Shown piece by piece: positions 12,088-25,044 of a DNA stretch of 64,000 bases (positions are counted from its first letter, which is position 1; each line of letters opens with the position of its first letter). The position numbers and the translations under genes are program-made. The stretch is taken from NCBI GenBank assembly GCA_032164295.1, contig JAJHTX010000010.1, forward strand, positions 930,001-994,000. The letters are read 5' to 3'. The stretch comes from Inonotus obliquus (taxonomy: Eukaryota; Basidiomycota; Agaricomycetes; Hymenochaetales; Hymenochaetaceae). A model generated the notes under the pieces. The model saw only the letters and a program-made list of their open reading frames with translations. It made no database searches and was not told the DNA's origin.

Positions 12088-12523
12088 GCCACTTCTCGCG
12101 AGACCGTCTAGCTCGAAGGAGGAAAAGTGTCTCCCGAGTTGACAAGGGCTTGCATTGATGGTTTTAGTGGTTTCGGGCATGGTTGAGCATATCATTAGGT
12201 TCAGTGTATCAGTATTTGCGAAAACGATGTGTCTTGGTTCTGTAAGTCCTTGTAGATGTATGTATTAGTCGAATATGGATTTCGAATCGATATGTCCGTT
12301 GGGTTTTGGTCACTCAGCAACACCTCACAGAACTCACAGAATAGTTTGTATATTGATCATTTGGATTGTAATTGCACTGAGTGGTCCAATATATACATGC
12401 AAAAGTCTGTCTCGTATGTTTCTACTCGGAGCGTACTGTTCGCGGTGAATGCTGTTAATAGGAGTATGCTTTTAGGTATGCGGGGATCCAATATATACTG
12501 AGGGTTAATGTCTAACGAGCCCA
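12088..12523. other. convergent 3' intergenic region
   Basis: This region holds the 3' ends of the AA9 gene (plus) and the lipase gene (minus). No further gene is seen. Confidence 0.5.
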
Positions 12524-14080
12524 TCAAATATCCGCGAGCTGGTCAGCATCCATAACATCAGAAGCGTATCCATTGTCACTTGAGCTCCCATACCCATTGA
12601 CCTTCGCGTTTGACTCTCTCTTAATCTCTATCACCGGCTCCGGTACTCTCGCGTTCTCTCTCAGTGCCCTGAGCACGTGAGGGATGACGTCCCGATGAAC
12701 ATGTTCTCCCCACAAAATATCGAGGTGTTCATATCCATCCAATGGGATCGCCTTCGTATGACCAGGAAGTTGACTTTTCATCACATCTATATCCACCAAG
12801 GAATCGTGTGTCCCGTACAATAGCACCGTAGGAGTCTTGATATTCTGCGTAGGGAACCGCGCGGGCCGATAATAAAACCTGGCTTTCCCTCGGTCGCCTG
12901 CTTTTACCACGAGGGGTGAAAGTCCACTTAGTACGTCATCATCGTACATCGTGAACTCCGCATTCCGCATAATCTGAAACCAATGAACGACAGCCTTCGT
13001 GGATGTGGTCGAGTATAGATGCGCAAAAGCTGCGATCTTTTGTGTCGTTGTGATGCGTACTGAGGACCAAGCGAAGAGGAAGGAAAGTGAACGAGAGATA
13101 ATTGCGGTGAAAATGGGCGGGTAGAGAATGGATTGCCAGGTCGTCGCACTTGCAAGAATAGAGCGCCGGCCGAAGAAAAGATACATCAAGGCGGGTCTAG
13201 ATAAAATATGACTTAGCGACGCAAGCAGCATAGGAGATTGTGAGAACACGTACGAAGCCTTCATAAGTCCGTCCACAAGAGGGGCAGACAGCCCTGGAGG
13301 ACTCATAGCAGGTGCGAGTGCGATAAAAACATTGATTTTCTTGTTAAGTGTTGGGTGAATGCTCAACGCTGCGAATGCCTGGGCTGTCCCTTGACTAAAT
13401 CCAACGTAACTCAGGCTCTTCTCACCCGTTGCGTCGAGGATGTACTCGATGCTGTCGGGAATGTCGTGCAAAGCATAATCATCGATACCAAAATCCCAAA
13501 AAGCTAGGCTATGTGGGGAAAGGGACGTGTGCTTTCGCGAATACTTGTTGCCTCGGTTATTCCCAAGCCACACGTCATATCCCGCTTCCGCAAGGACGAG
13601 GGGGAGGGCGCGTGATGCGCGCGTCGTACAAAGAAATACGTCCGAGCACATCAAGAGGCCGTGATGAAGATACACAACTGGCTTCTGTGTTTCGTCATCG
13701 AGTTTCTCGCCCCGAGCACGCGGTATCCGATGCAACACAAGCAAAAAACCGTCCTTCGTCTGAACAATGTGTTCCTCCCACTCGTAACCATATACTCGAC
13801 AAAGATCTCCAAACTCGACTGCCACGCGGATCTCATGAGCTCTTTGTGCCTCGTCGGTAGAAACACCGGCGGAAAACCTGGAATGACCAAAGCGACCGTC
13901 GTGGTTCATGAGGGCTTTAAAGAGGCGGCGTGTCTGATCACGGAACCACCAGATGACGGGGTTCGGAAGGAAGAAAATAACAAAGCGAAGGAGTGATTCG
14001 AAGAATAGCACGAGAAAACCGATGATTACGGCGACATATTCGCGATAGTAGAGTCGTCCCAGAACAGGGAAGCGTGCCAT
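12524..14080 (-). CDS. membrane-anchored steryl ester hydrolase-like lipase
   Basis: A single uninterrupted frame of 518 codons encodes an alpha/beta hydrolase of the acid-lipase/steryl-ester-hydrolase group (relatives of yeast Tgl1, Yeh1 and Yeh2). An N-terminal hydrophobic helix (about residues 15-38) would anchor it, probably on lipid droplets or ER. The family lid/oxyanion block YLHHGLLMCSD is at about 137-147. The nucleophile elbow GFSQG places the catalytic Ser at about 229. The acid is the Asp in YGTHDSLVD (about 426) and the His in GYEHLDILWG is about 452. NNRGNKYSRKH (174-184) is also characteristic. The C-terminal 60 residues are Ser/Asn-rich and probably disordered. All triad residues are present. 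The expected reaction is hydrolysis of sterol esters or triacylglycerol; the exact substrate cannot be read from sequence. It is convergent with the AA9 gene. Confidence 0.88.
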   Translation of the reverse strand: MARFPVLGRLYYREYVAVIIGFLVLFFESLLRFVIFFLPNPVIWWFRDQTRRLFKALMNHDGRFGHSRFSAGVSTDEAQRAHEIRVAVEFGDLCRVYGYEWEEHIVQTKDGFLLVLHRIPRARGEKLDDETQKPVVYLHHGLLMCSDVFLCTTRASRALPLVLAEAGYDVWLGNNRGNKYSRKHTSLSPHSLAFWDFGIDDYALHDIPDSIEYILDATGEKSLSYVGFSQGTAQAFAALSIHPTLNKKINVFIALAPAMSPPGLSAPLVDGLMKASYVFSQSPMLLASLSHILSRPALMYLFFGRRSILASATTWQSILYPPIFTAIISRSLSFLFAWSSVRITTTQKIAAFAHLYSTTSTKAVVHWFQIMRNAEFTMYDDDVLSGLSPLVVKAGDRGKARFYYRPARFPTQNIKTPTVLLYGTHDSLVDIDVMKSQLPGHTKAIPLDGYEHLDILWGEHVHRDVIPHVLRALRENARVPEPVIEIKRESNAKVNGYGSSSDNGYASDVMDADQLADI

Positions 14081-14949
14081 AGTGTCTTCAAGCTTGCTAC
14101 TTTCCTCGATGAAAACAAATCAGATGGGCTCACCTAAAGTATGATTGATATTATTACGAACGAACAAATGATAAAGTTAATGCGTCGAGTCGCGCAGCCG
14201 TTTCCAAAATAATACGGTGAGCGTCGAGCAAAGTGGCGAGACAATCTCGTCCTGTCTCTTTTGTTTCTTGTTGCTTAAACCAGTTCTTAAGTTTTTATTC
14301 TCCTATGGCCATGTCTCTTGACACGGCTTTGGTCGATAGATAAAGACGCGGTCTGTGGTATGGAGCACTTCTCGGAGTCGATTCGGATTGCATGTGAAAA
14401 ACGGATTGCGTCACGTGGAGCTCTTATCTAACACAATGATTACCTACTATTATAATATAGTAGCTTTACCTCCTACTACTGGCCGTCTATTTGATTTTTG
14501 TTTTGTTTCGTCTCTCTCGTTTCCCCAGCTGAAGGAAGCAGTATATATGCACCGTCAACCCTCCCCCTATGTCCCACCTTGCAGACTTTGCTAGATCACC
14601 GTGTCTAAAGGTAGCGGATACTTGATCTACGACTGCAACATGGGAACTAGCGGAAGGATTGTCCTTGCAAACGCCGCTTCCGGTGCACATTACCACCAGC
14701 TGACCCAATAGGACTTCGAAATATTGACCTTGTGGTATACTTCTGTAGGATGGAAGGATCCTGCGTATACATATAGCAGAAGTTCCAGTGACTTTCCAGG
14801 TCATCAGATGATATTGGTTCTTCAACGCCTTTATTCTTTCGGTGCCCGCGGAGACACTGCGCTTAGCAAGCAGTACTTCTGCGAATACTCTTGTAACCGT
14901 AGTACGGGTATTCTCTCCACATAACTCGTCTCCCCTTTCTTCCACCATC
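14081..14949. other. divergent intergenic region between lipase and MFS permease
   Basis: About 870 bp contain both promoters. No gene or clear regulatory motif could be assigned. Confidence 0.4.
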
Positions 14950-17588
14950 ATGGACAATCAATCCGCTAGCGATAAGGCTCATTTAGAGCAGAGTTCTCAC
15001 GAGGTCTATGAGGTGACCGAAGAGTCGCGCAAAGCCACCGGAGCCGGTGAAAAGGACGAAGACCCAGGCTTCACCTCAGGTTCTCGAGCTATCTCGGAGA
15101 GACGCTTATTGCGCAAGCTGGATATGCGTTTCATGCCAACTATCGTTCTGATATATATAATGAACTTTATTGATGTGAGTTCATAACGTGATAACATACC
15201 AGTCTCAAAGGGCTAACTGTAGGATGCGGACATTCAGAGGAGTGCTATCACGACGGCCCGGTTGAAGGGCCTCGAGGAAGACTTGGAACTAACTGGTACG
15301 ACTTTACTCTACATCGGTCCCTTTTGACTCATCCTTTATTCAAGATGTACAGTATGCTACCACCGTGGCCATTCTCTATGCATCGTATTGCACGTGTCAG
15401 ATTCCGTCTAACATGGTAAATGGAGATCAGTTCTCCGTAAATTACCAGCTAACACAACCTTCTGCTAATTCCGCTCGAGTAGTTCCTCAATCGCATACCG
15501 AGGTGCGTCCCGTAATATGTCGATCAGACACTATCTTACTTCTCGATGAAATAGGCCTTCGTTGTACATAGGACTCTGCGTTATTACTTGGGGTCTGATA
15601 AGTGCCCTGACGGGAGTGAGCCTTCTATGTTTGAACGTCGCTCTATCAAGTTGACGTGTTTCATCAGATCACGCACAGCTATGCCGGGATTTTTGCTGCT
15701 CGCTTTTGTCTTGGAATACCTGAGGTATGCATTGTACAGGCCATTCTTGAGATACTTATCCCCGTCTTTAGGCAGCCTTCTATCCTGGAACCGTGTATCT
15801 TCTTTCGCGGTGGTATACAAGAAAGGTGTGTACTATACGTAATAATATTCACTGCACACCTATTTAATACTTATGTCTGTGACATACTTGCTGAAGGAGC
15901 TGGCGTTCCGGACTTCGATTCTATTTTCAGGCGTGATGTGTTCCAATGCCTTTGGTAGTGTACGTGCTTTAATTCGCTCCGCTCATGAATATCCTTAATG
16001 ACGGCGAATTTTACCTAGCTGATGGCGGCCGGAATCCTTTCCAACATGGAAGGAAGGCTAGGAATCAGAGGATGGAGATGGTGAGCATTTTGTTTCAGTT
16101 AATTGATTCTGGGAATTCATGCTAGTCAAGGCTATTCTTCATAGAGGTAGGAACACTCAACTGCCCGCAGTTCGTCGTCTCTTAAGCTTATCTTCGTCCA
16201 GGGTGCCATCACTATTGTCGTCGGGTTCTCATCACTGTCAGTAAACCGCATCTGAATAGAAAAGTTAGAACTAATTTATCTTCGAGTACAGTTGGTTGCT
16301 CCCGGATATTGTGTGTTATCGTCCTGTGAATAGCCTAAACTTACTGAATTAGACCTTAGCCGAGCAATACGCGATGGCTGTCTCCGGCCGAATGTCAGCT
16401 CGCTCAAGCGCGCCTCGCTGAAGACGTAGGAGAAGCGGATGAGGACCTCGCCCAAGATTCGTACGTGTCCATCTTTTTACAAGGACAAACAATTTATGAA
16501 CTGTGGTGCATCTCCGTAGAATGTGGCAAGGTCTAAAGATGGCGGCGATGGACATCAAGGTTCTCATCTTTGCCGTTATGACTATGAGCATGCTATTGGG
16601 TCTCTCTTTCGCCAACTTCTTTCCGACGTAAATATCGTCTCTTATAGACAAGCGACGAGTTTCTATTAACACGATTAATAGTTTGACGGCGACTCTTGGA
16701 TACAATACTACGATAACCCTGCTGTTAGCTGCGTAAGAAGCCTCGTTGAAAACTCTCCGCATCACTTGATATACCTGTTCGTTCGCTAGACCTCCCTGGG
16801 CACTGGCGGCTATTGTTTGCTGTCTCATCGCATTGCACGCAGGTAAGATTACACACATATATAACGAGGCACTCAGAAACTCAGACCAAATACTTCGTAT
16901 AACAGACAAGTCCGGAGAACGATTCTTCCATACTTGTTTTCCATGGTGGGGCGTCATCATAGGGTATATTATCGCCTTATCGACCTTCTCCGTTGGCGGT
17001 CGGTATGTTGCCCTATTTCTGCTGGCGAGCGGTCATGCAGGTGTGTATCGAATCTCCACTCGCTACTTGGGATGAATCGCCAAATGGACGTCTTTCAAAG
17101 GATTTGCTCTCACTTTGGTATGGGTTTCAAACACCATTTCTCGTCCTCCTGCGAAACGTGCAGCAGCTATCGGTCTTGTTAACGGAATCGGGAACACAGG
17201 AAATCTGTGAGTTCTATTCTCCATTTATCCTTCTCCATTTTCTCAAGTGAATCTTCATCATAGGATCGGATCCTTTGTCTGGAAAACGGCATGGAGTCCG
17301 CAATACCACCAGTCTATGGCGATTGGTATAGCGTCACTTTCTTTTAGCACTTTTCTCGCGTTTGGTATGTATGCATCATATTCTTCAAACTCCCACGTAG
17401 GCTAACGAAGAGATGTCTCGACAGTCATGAGATATATGCTGAAGCGCTTAAACAAGAAACTCGACGAGGATGATGATGGCGCAATGAAAGAAGCAAATCA
17501 CAAACGTGTTGAAGACGCGGCTCGTTTGGAAGGTATATCGGTGAAGGAAGCTATGGAGAGGAAGAGAGGGTTCCGTTATTTGTATTGA
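14950..17588 (+). CDS. DAL5/TNA1-type MFS anion symporter
   Basis: This is an apparently intact 12-TM major-facilitator permease of the anion:cation symporter (allantoate permease-like) family, split into about 15 short exons. Readable blocks in order are RRLLRKLDMRFMPTIVLIY, RSAITTARLKGLEEDLELT, QYATTVAILYASYCTCQIPSN, PSLYIGLCVITWGLIS, ITHSYAGIFAARFCLGIPE, AAFYPGTVYLLSRWYTRK, ELAFRTSILFSGVMCSNAFG, LFFIEGAITIVVGF and PSNTRWLSPAE. After these come GLSFANFFPT, GYIIALSTFSVGGRYVALFL, SNTISRPPAKRAAAIGLVNG and IGSFVWKTAWSPQYHQSM, then a charged C-tail ending GFRYLY. The CDS starts at ATG 14950, the first ATG giving the acidic N-tail seen in the family. Its substrate (allantoate, nicotinate, vitamin or other carboxylate) cannot be told from sequence. 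It is the intact counterpart of the broken copy at 7.7-9.6 kb. Confidence 0.85.
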
Positions 17589-17971
17589 TGCCATTGTATT
17601 TTCAAGTCGAATTGTGATTGGTCTGAGTCCCAATTCGAGCTCCGATTCAATCGACGCGTCACAATAACGTAATCCAAGATGCCTTGGTCACACGCACGTG
17701 GATGTGTATTCCAGTGGGCTAAGTATAAAGTATGCATAGTTATTTGAATATATTTCTCATAGAGAAGAGGTCGCGATGGAGGAAGCACTGGAGAGAGGAG
17801 GAATGTGTATTAAACATTAAATCCGTAATTCCATTATCGAGTCGTTAGCATGAGTATACTACACGAACTGTCTACAAATGTATGATGAGAGAATACAATG
17901 CATGAGAACGTGAATAAATAGTGCTCCATGAAAATCATTGCGATCATAGTGAGGCTGGTTGGGGTCGGTTC

Positions 17972-19716
17972 TTAGACAGGAGGTGATAACCTGCGTTCCC
18001 TGTACGGCACGCAAATTATGATTAGCCTAGCTCTCAAATCTCCCGCAATTCCCAAGTTTACGAGGTCCAAGACAAACTCACCCGTCACCATATCCAAGTA
18101 AATGCTCCAGCTCACTTCTAAACTCCCTGATCCTGTCATCTAACTCCTTCGCTCGCCGTAAATCCTGGAAACCACCTTCTTTGCCTTCTTCACCATTACT
18201 ATCTTCGAAACCCGTTTCTCGTCCGTGGTCTTGAACGAATGCATCGCATGTCCGTACGAAGCGTTGGAGGTCTTTCGTTCGTGTGATACTGAGTTCCGGT
18301 TCGTTTGACCCACGTGCTCGTGCGAGGTAGGATGCGACGATTGTCCCGGCACCCCCGAGGATTGAAGTCATTATCTGGGTCTATAAACAACATGTGTCAT
18401 TTTGTTGCGGAATTAGTTTAAAGATTATAGGAGTGTACTTACTCGCCTCCCAGATGTTACTGCCGAGAGCGCGGTGATGAGTGCGCTGAGCAATACTTGT
18501 AACCCGATGGCACAATTTAGAGCGTACCCCGTGATGCGGGCTTTTCAGTAAAGTGAATCAAAGAATAGCGCTGCATAGTTAGGACTCGACACGGGAGAGG
18601 CTAACGTCTTAGAGACACCTTTTCGCGCGTATTTTGCTTCTTCGGCCATGGCATGATTTATCGTAGGCTGTAAGCGCTCTTGTACCGTCCGGGGAAACCG
18701 CTAGGGAGAGAGGAAGGAACATTCCTTGTCAGATACAATGAATCCCAAAGGAATTAAAAACTAAACAAGAAACCCACTGGTATGCCAATCGAGTCGCTAC
18801 TTCTATCTGGACTAGTAGTTGCTCCTAATCTTCCATTCCCATCACCTCCCCCGCCTGCGTTTACCTGCATAATATCACGCATGGACAAGTGCTCCTGCGC
18901 AGGTATTGGTGCCGGCAATTGACTTCTGTTATCAATGTCATGGTAACGTGAATCCCGGAACCGATCTCCATATCCAAGGTCAACGTGATAGACACGAGGG
19001 TTGTCTTGTTCAAGTGTCATGCCAGCCTTTTCCATCGATGTCGTAATAGACGACATGGTTTGGCGTTCGCTGTTCCTACAAACGTTTCTGCTACCATTGC
19101 CATTATTGTACCCAGGCCCGGATTCATTGTTGGTCCTTGCGCTCGTACTCGCAGATCGACTCGGGGAACGTGCTTCAACAAAAGAGAGAGATCGACCGGA
19201 GATACCTGTGTTTGAGCGGCGAGCTGTCTCTTGCGCTGGTCGGGATAGGACCGGTGGTAGAGGAAGCGAAGGTGATGATGGTCGTTGAAGAGCCGCTGGA
19301 GGTACGTAAGGAGCAGGAAAAGGAGCGCCGGAGCTTGTGAAAGACAAGGGTGAAACTGATAACGGTTGAGTTACAACCGGCGAAGAGTGTTGCAGAGGTG
19401 CACTTTGCGCGTGTTGTACGTGTGCAGAGGAGGGAGGCGGAACAGGTGGCAAGGGCATGTCCATACCTAATCTCGCGTTCCTCCCTCCTTCATTACTCCC
19501 AGTTGCTGTCATTTGTCCCGCATTGCTTCCCGTCGAGTTCACTTGATCTGGCCCAGATATCTCGGAATTGTGCGTCGACGTGAGATTTGGGACTCTCGGA
19601 GCCTGAGCGATGCTCTGAGCTTGGGCGGATGGTGATGGATGTCTGTCGATATTCGCGCTCGTCAAGGAGGGTGGGGCATTCGGGGGTCCACTGGCGGATT
19701 GTTCTATCGTAGACAT
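17972..19716 (-). CDS. SLATT_fungal two-TM membrane protein
   Basis: The N-terminal about 313 residues (exon 19716 to 18778) are a Pro/Ser/Gln-rich disordered segment with no recognised domain. Three or four short exons then encode the SLATT_fungal domain: FPRTVQERLQPTINHAMAEE (about 18640-18700), ITGYALNCAIGLQVLLSALI and TALSAVTSGR (18440-18540), and MTSILGGAGTIVASYLARAR with the EPELS block and LEHLLGYGDG (18371-18080). A final intron (donor GTGAGT, CTAAT branch site) leads to GERRLSPPV and the TAA at 17972; without that splice the frame ends at 18078. The SLATT (SMODS and SLOG-associating 2TM) fold is known in bacteria from nucleotide-signalling conflict systems, where it is predicted to act at membranes. 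The fungal stand-alone version is uncharacterised. No SMODS or SLOG partner is seen nearby. Confidence 0.78.
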
Positions 19717-22153
19717 CGAGGAGGGGCGGATCTTGGAGAAATTCAAGAGACCTCGTCCGACTATTATGTGAGATCTATGGGCACCTCGCGGTTGTCGGTA
19801 TGCCCAACAGGTGAAAGGAGGATGCGTTCCGTAATTGTGACGATTTGGAAAGACTGGTGTTTCAAGCCGCAAACAGAATAGTCCAACAAAGGTATATGGA
19901 AATGATCATCCTCCTCGGTCGATGCTGGAGATATTGAAAATAGGCGCATCTTATCTGTTTCATATTCGAAATAGAAGATCCAAAAGCCAGAAGGATACCC
20001 TAGCCTAAGAATCGCGACGGGAATTCTTGCCGTCCGCCAGTACATACCGAGTACGGAGTGAGAGGGCCTGGCCGGGTGGGACAGATAGATGATCGAAGTC
20101 ATTGAGATGCACAACTGAGATACACAATTGCAGAGGTGGCTAATCTGAATTAGCGAGTCCGTTTCAGCTTAACTTGCCGCTCATGTTGGCGGATGCTTCT
20201 TGCTGGGAAGGAATTTTAATTACACACATTTTTGTCCACAAGCGATGGGAACACATACCGACACACGCATAGTTTGATTCGCGTTACACTTCTTTGATTG
20301 GTGCTAGACCATTGAATAATCTGACCGGAAATATGGCATATTCACCCGATGGACGATGGCGAATAGTGTCCTACAAGGTGCGCTGTGAGGCCATTGTAAT
20401 TTCAGCACTCTCATTCCTTTTGACCTCAGGCAGACTTCGATAGTCGAAGAGTGAGTAGTGATAAGGGTTTTGTCATCCAGTACTAGTGCCTCGCAATCGT
20501 CTTGACTTTCCAGTGCCCCGGAATCGTTAAGTCACTGGATCTCATTATACAACGTAGCACGAGCGTATGGTCCTACGACAAATTAGAGTGAAGGCAGAAC
20601 GCGATTGTTGCGAAGCAAAGATCTAGAGTAAGTAGTCTGAGTTGACTCTCAGAGCTTCAGCCTGAGCCAAGAACTTGGGGCAATTCGGGCACGTGACCTC
20701 TAACTCTTCAGAAAAATAAAAAATCCATCCTTCTCATTGCCGCATAATCGCAGTTCTGGTCGATATTGTCGTATAAGCCTCTCTCTAGACATCAAGGCAT
20801 ACTACGAAAGCTATAGCTCATCGGATATACGAAAATCAGCCCTGTGAAACTTGATCCCCGTCGTCACATTCGCTTCGTTCGGATCAAGTCTCTTCCTTAT
20901 GGTTTTACTTGGCCTATGTAGGAGGCCTCAGCTAAGGTACGTTTAGGCTTCCTTCAGTATTTACTTCGCGACTGCTGCAGCGGCTTGACATGCTTTTGTA
21001 GTTCGCCTGTTATCAGTTTGAAAACAGTGCCGGGCTCAAATTAAAGTCCACCGAAAGAGGCATAAGATTTTGCTACCGAAGCACATAGACTGCACTCTGT
21101 CATTGACTCAAGGATTACGAGGGCGGCTACCGATTCTGATTTGCATCCATATATCCTCACTTTATTCACCGTACAGTCAAGTACACTTGCATAAAAACCT
21201 GAAATGGACGTATCCAGCACATCCATTGTCCCCGATGCCTCGAGGGACACATCAGGGCCACATGTCGAACACTTTGCAGATTTCGGACCGCTGCCGCCTT
21301 AATTAGCAAGTTTTTGACTCAGTTCGACTCTAAGGACTTGGGTGGCGATTGTATTCGTTCCTTCACTTTCGTCGTTTCCGACCTCTTTGCTTGGCGTCTG
21401 CTTCCGTGCCCTGCGACTTATATGCAGCAATATTGTGTGGAAATTTAGGTGGTCAGAGTAATCGTATGCATCAGCATGCATGAGCTTTTTAAGACAACCA
21501 AGAGGACAAGACGGCCACCTGCGCGGAGTGGAGCGGGGTTGACAAGATTGAATACTTGCACCAAGCCAGGAGGGTGTCGCCAAGGATAGATAGCTGTCTT
21601 GTTCAAGTTGTAGACCAGCAGCGATTACTAGATAGGGACTTGAGACTTCAGCTCAGTAGTCTTGATATGGCACCTCCAAGAAGAAGGAAGCTGACGGTGC
21701 CCAGGAACCGGCCTGCCTTTGAACTGGATGTCAAAGTGAAGTTCGAAATGCGAGAGCACAGTATAGTTTCAGGCACTGGCAAAGCGGAAGGTTCAGTGCT
21801 CCTATTCAAACGGACTTGTAGGGTCGGATGTAAATTTTCTAACGGACCGGATCCAATGGATTACATTATGTAATATACACGTGATGCTGATTTTCCCAAT
21901 ACGGCGTTCAGTGGACCTTCGGATAACTACTTACCACCTTCGGCATTGTTCACTCCAATTCAGACAAGACGGGGCATACATCCAGTCTATTCTACAGGCT
22001 GTCCTAGGTGAGCAACTCTCGTGAATATCACGTTGTTAATTGCGAATGGCTTAGCAACTTTCGTCCCAAACCATATCCAGTCTCGGAACGAGCAGCGTGG
22101 TTATCTCCTCTGCGTTCTTCGTGACTGACATCGTCGTCCTCGACGGCTAGGAA
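19717..22153. other. 2.4-kb intergenic region between SLATT gene and arrestin gene
   Basis: This is the longest gene-poor stretch of the left half. A 105-codon open frame at 21556-21873 (plus) has some charged blocks but no recognised family and no splice support. The rest shows only short random frames. It holds the divergent promoters of the SLATT and arrestin genes. Confidence 0.4.
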
Positions 22154-25044
22154 ATGGGGCCAAGGAATAACCTTAGTATCCGGCTATCCGAGTCGGTAGT
22201 CTTCCTTCGTGGCTCGGCAGAGACGACAATAACCGGAAGACGCACAACCAGAGATGCGCCGCCAGCATTGCTCCGGGGTCTACTCACTTTATCTCTCGAT
22301 AAGCCGACTAAAATAAGCAGCATCGAGATCACTTTGGAGGGAAAGAGCGTGGTTAGCTGGCCCGAAGGTTCGTGATGATGGCTCTTGCTACCATGCGATA
22401 TCTTAAACATGACAGGCGCCGGAACACGGAAGCTAGAGATAACTGAAGAGAATGAGATCTTTTCAGCAACGACAGTTTTCTTCCGCGCGGGACAGTCTCA
22501 GTTGTATGCTAGTCGCCGTACAGCCTCAGTAGGACCGGGGCTTGTGTTCGACCATGAAGAGATTGACGACGAAACAATTAGCAATGAAGGCGCCAGCTAT
22601 CAGTCTCATTTGTTTAGACCGATCGCGCCCTCGCATAGGAGACGAGTCAGTATGGACTACCAGTTCATGCGGCGGGCTTTCACGAACGAACTTCCGACTC
22701 CACCGTATTCACCACCAGAGACTCGACCCGGTTCCTTACGTACTCACGAAAGCAATCAGTTGGCTCCCATGACCTCACCGCCCGCGGCACAACGGGCATC
22801 TTCTTGGCTGTCGAGCGGAAGCATTGCTTCAAGAGCAAGAGAACATTCTGGTATGTCCCTTTGGTATATTTATACCTTCCAGGTCTAATTTCCGAGTAGA
22901 AGTGCCTCATTCGTCACCTCGTGGATCTCAAGAAAACTACGAGCCTCGATCATCCTCATCTTCCCTTGCAGAAGGATCTCTTTCGCGACGCGTTTCTTAT
23001 GATAACGAATCAGTCCATGAAAGGAGTTTAAGCCGCGGCAGAACACGACTCCCCGCCGTGCTCTCGAATGGTACTCCAACTGCTTTACGTACTCCATCCG
23101 TCTCAACAGCACCCAGTTCGCCTCTGGTGACCGCCTTTCCTCCTTCGTATCATCAGTCACCCCACAACTCAATGAGCAATAGTGCCTCAAACAGCACAAA
23201 TAACAGCGCTAGCATCCTGCCATCTTCAAGCCGTGTCGCCGATGGTGAGGCGCGAGTCGAATCCTCTTCGCCGCATCGAGAACGTGGTCGTAGACATGCG
23301 CGGTTTAGTCTTGCAAGCGTTAGTAACGCTATTCTTGATGCAGTCAAGGAGCGAGTACGGTCAAACTCACGACAACGTGAAGGAAAGGAACGGGCGGTGA
23401 CACCCAACGCTTCTCGAGATCACAGCCCTGAGGGAAGCAGTCGAGCTCGTGGTTCATTAGTTGACCAGTCAATAGACCTGGATGATGATAGGGGTAGACG
23501 AATGTCACGAGAAGAGGGGAATGCAAAGCACAAAGAGAAAGAGAGGTCTACGTTTGGGCGGATCACTGGTGCGTTAGGACTTAGCAGCACGGAGATCAAC
23601 GAAGGGGAGAGTTGGAAAGAATTCCGTAAAGGTTAGTTATTCGACCTCCTTGACAGGTTAACAACCTTCCCTCATATATTTTCTCGCTCTTTGACAGGGA
23701 CTTATACATACCCCATTTCTTTTGCGATACCCGGGGACTCTCCCCCTTCACTAGAGTGCGACTTCGGTACAGTGAAATATCGTCTAAAGGCTGTAGTACA
23801 CCGCCCTGGAACTTTCACGCCTCGCCTAAGTGCCACTCAAGAAGTAACTTTGATTGCGTCTCCCGGAGAAGACGATGTAGACGAAACGGATAACATCGTA
23901 GTACAGCGCGAATGGGATTCACAAATGCACTACTTGATCATCATTTCTGGGAGAGAATTTCCAATCGGTTCCTCCATTCCCATCCATATCACGTTCATGC
24001 CCATCTCAAAGGTCAAAATCTTCAGAATCTCGGCACTACTAGAAGGCAGGTCTTCTCGATATTCTTCCAAAGTTCGGACTCTGAATGTCTGTCACAATAG
24101 AGAAGATCACTTACTATACGCAGTGCAAGAGCATTACTAGAGCAGAGCCAGTAAGGAAGTTCGAGCTATTATCCTGTCGTTATCACGAAAAGGACTCGCC
24201 TCCCATTCTTCCTCTGATCTCGGACTTCACGAACTCGCCTTTGCGTGGCTTTGTTGATGCAACGGATGATTCAGAAGCAGCTTCCTCACTCATGGGTCCC
24301 GGTCCTTGGTCCATCCAGGCTATGCTACAACTTCCCAAATCCTGCTCTTTAATGCATTTCACAAACAAGCATAAGCGAAGCAGTATCAACATCGCACACA
24401 CTTTGAAGATCGTATTCCGTGTTGAGAGGGGTGATGATCAGTTCGTTGACGCGAAGTCCGGGCGAAGAAAACACTTTGACATCGTGGTGCAGACTCCCAT
24501 GCATATTCTTTCTGTAAGTTTTCTCCCTTGACATGCTACCATCTCGTGCCGCTGAGACACAATGATTCAATAGTGCCGCTGCAATCCAGAGTGGACTTCG
24601 TTACCGCGTTATTCGCGTCTCGAGCTTAGCTCAATCTCCGGGACGCAAACATGTCCCTGTATTCAAGTGAAGGACGAAGTTGATGGACCTGATATTACCA
24701 TACCTCCTTCAGTTACCACACCGATCGCCAGCACCTCATACTCCCACTACTCTCCCTTTCACGCATTCTTCCATCCATTCGAGTTACACGAAGAGCCTTC
24801 AACAATGGAGGTGCAGACTCTGCCGGGAAGTGTCTACTCGGGTGGACAATCACTTTCCAGACTCTCATCAGAAGTCCCGGCAGATCTAGCATCGCTATAT
24901 AGACGAAACACTCAGTTTGCACGTCTCGTTGCTGGGGAAGAAAGTGAGGCTGGGGAACCACCGCCTCAGTATGATAGTGTCGCATCTATGGAGAACGCTA
25001 GCGGTGCCCAGGCTATTTCATCTAGTATTTCGGCTGGTTCTTGA
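22154..25044 (+). CDS. arrestin-related trafficking adaptor (ART)
   Basis: Six exons (22154-22367, 22416-22850, 22900-23631, 23698-24045, 24101-24513, 24574-25044) keep frame for 870 residues. The arrestin N-domain begins at once (LSIRLSESVVFLRG, then RDAPPALLRGLLTLSLD). A long Ser/Arg-rich insert in exons 2-3 carries a PPSY motif. The arrestin C-domain runs from TYTYPISFAIPGD through LLEEKITYYTQCKS to SSLMGPGPWSIQ. A Ser/Thr-rich tail has a PPQY motif at about residue 844-847. PPxY motifs in this family recruit Rsp5/Nedd4 ubiquitin ligases that mark plasma-membrane transporters for endocytosis. The fourth intron (24046-24100) starts with GC; only that donor restores LLEEKITYYTQ and the frame. 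Closest functional analogues are yeast Rod1/Rog3-type ARTs, by architecture. Confidence 0.88.

Noticed and set aside
21556..21873. 105-codon plus-strand frame upstream of the arrestin gene
   Set aside because: Considered as an extra 5' exon, but the arrestin fold starts at 22154 with an ATG and no supported splice joins them.
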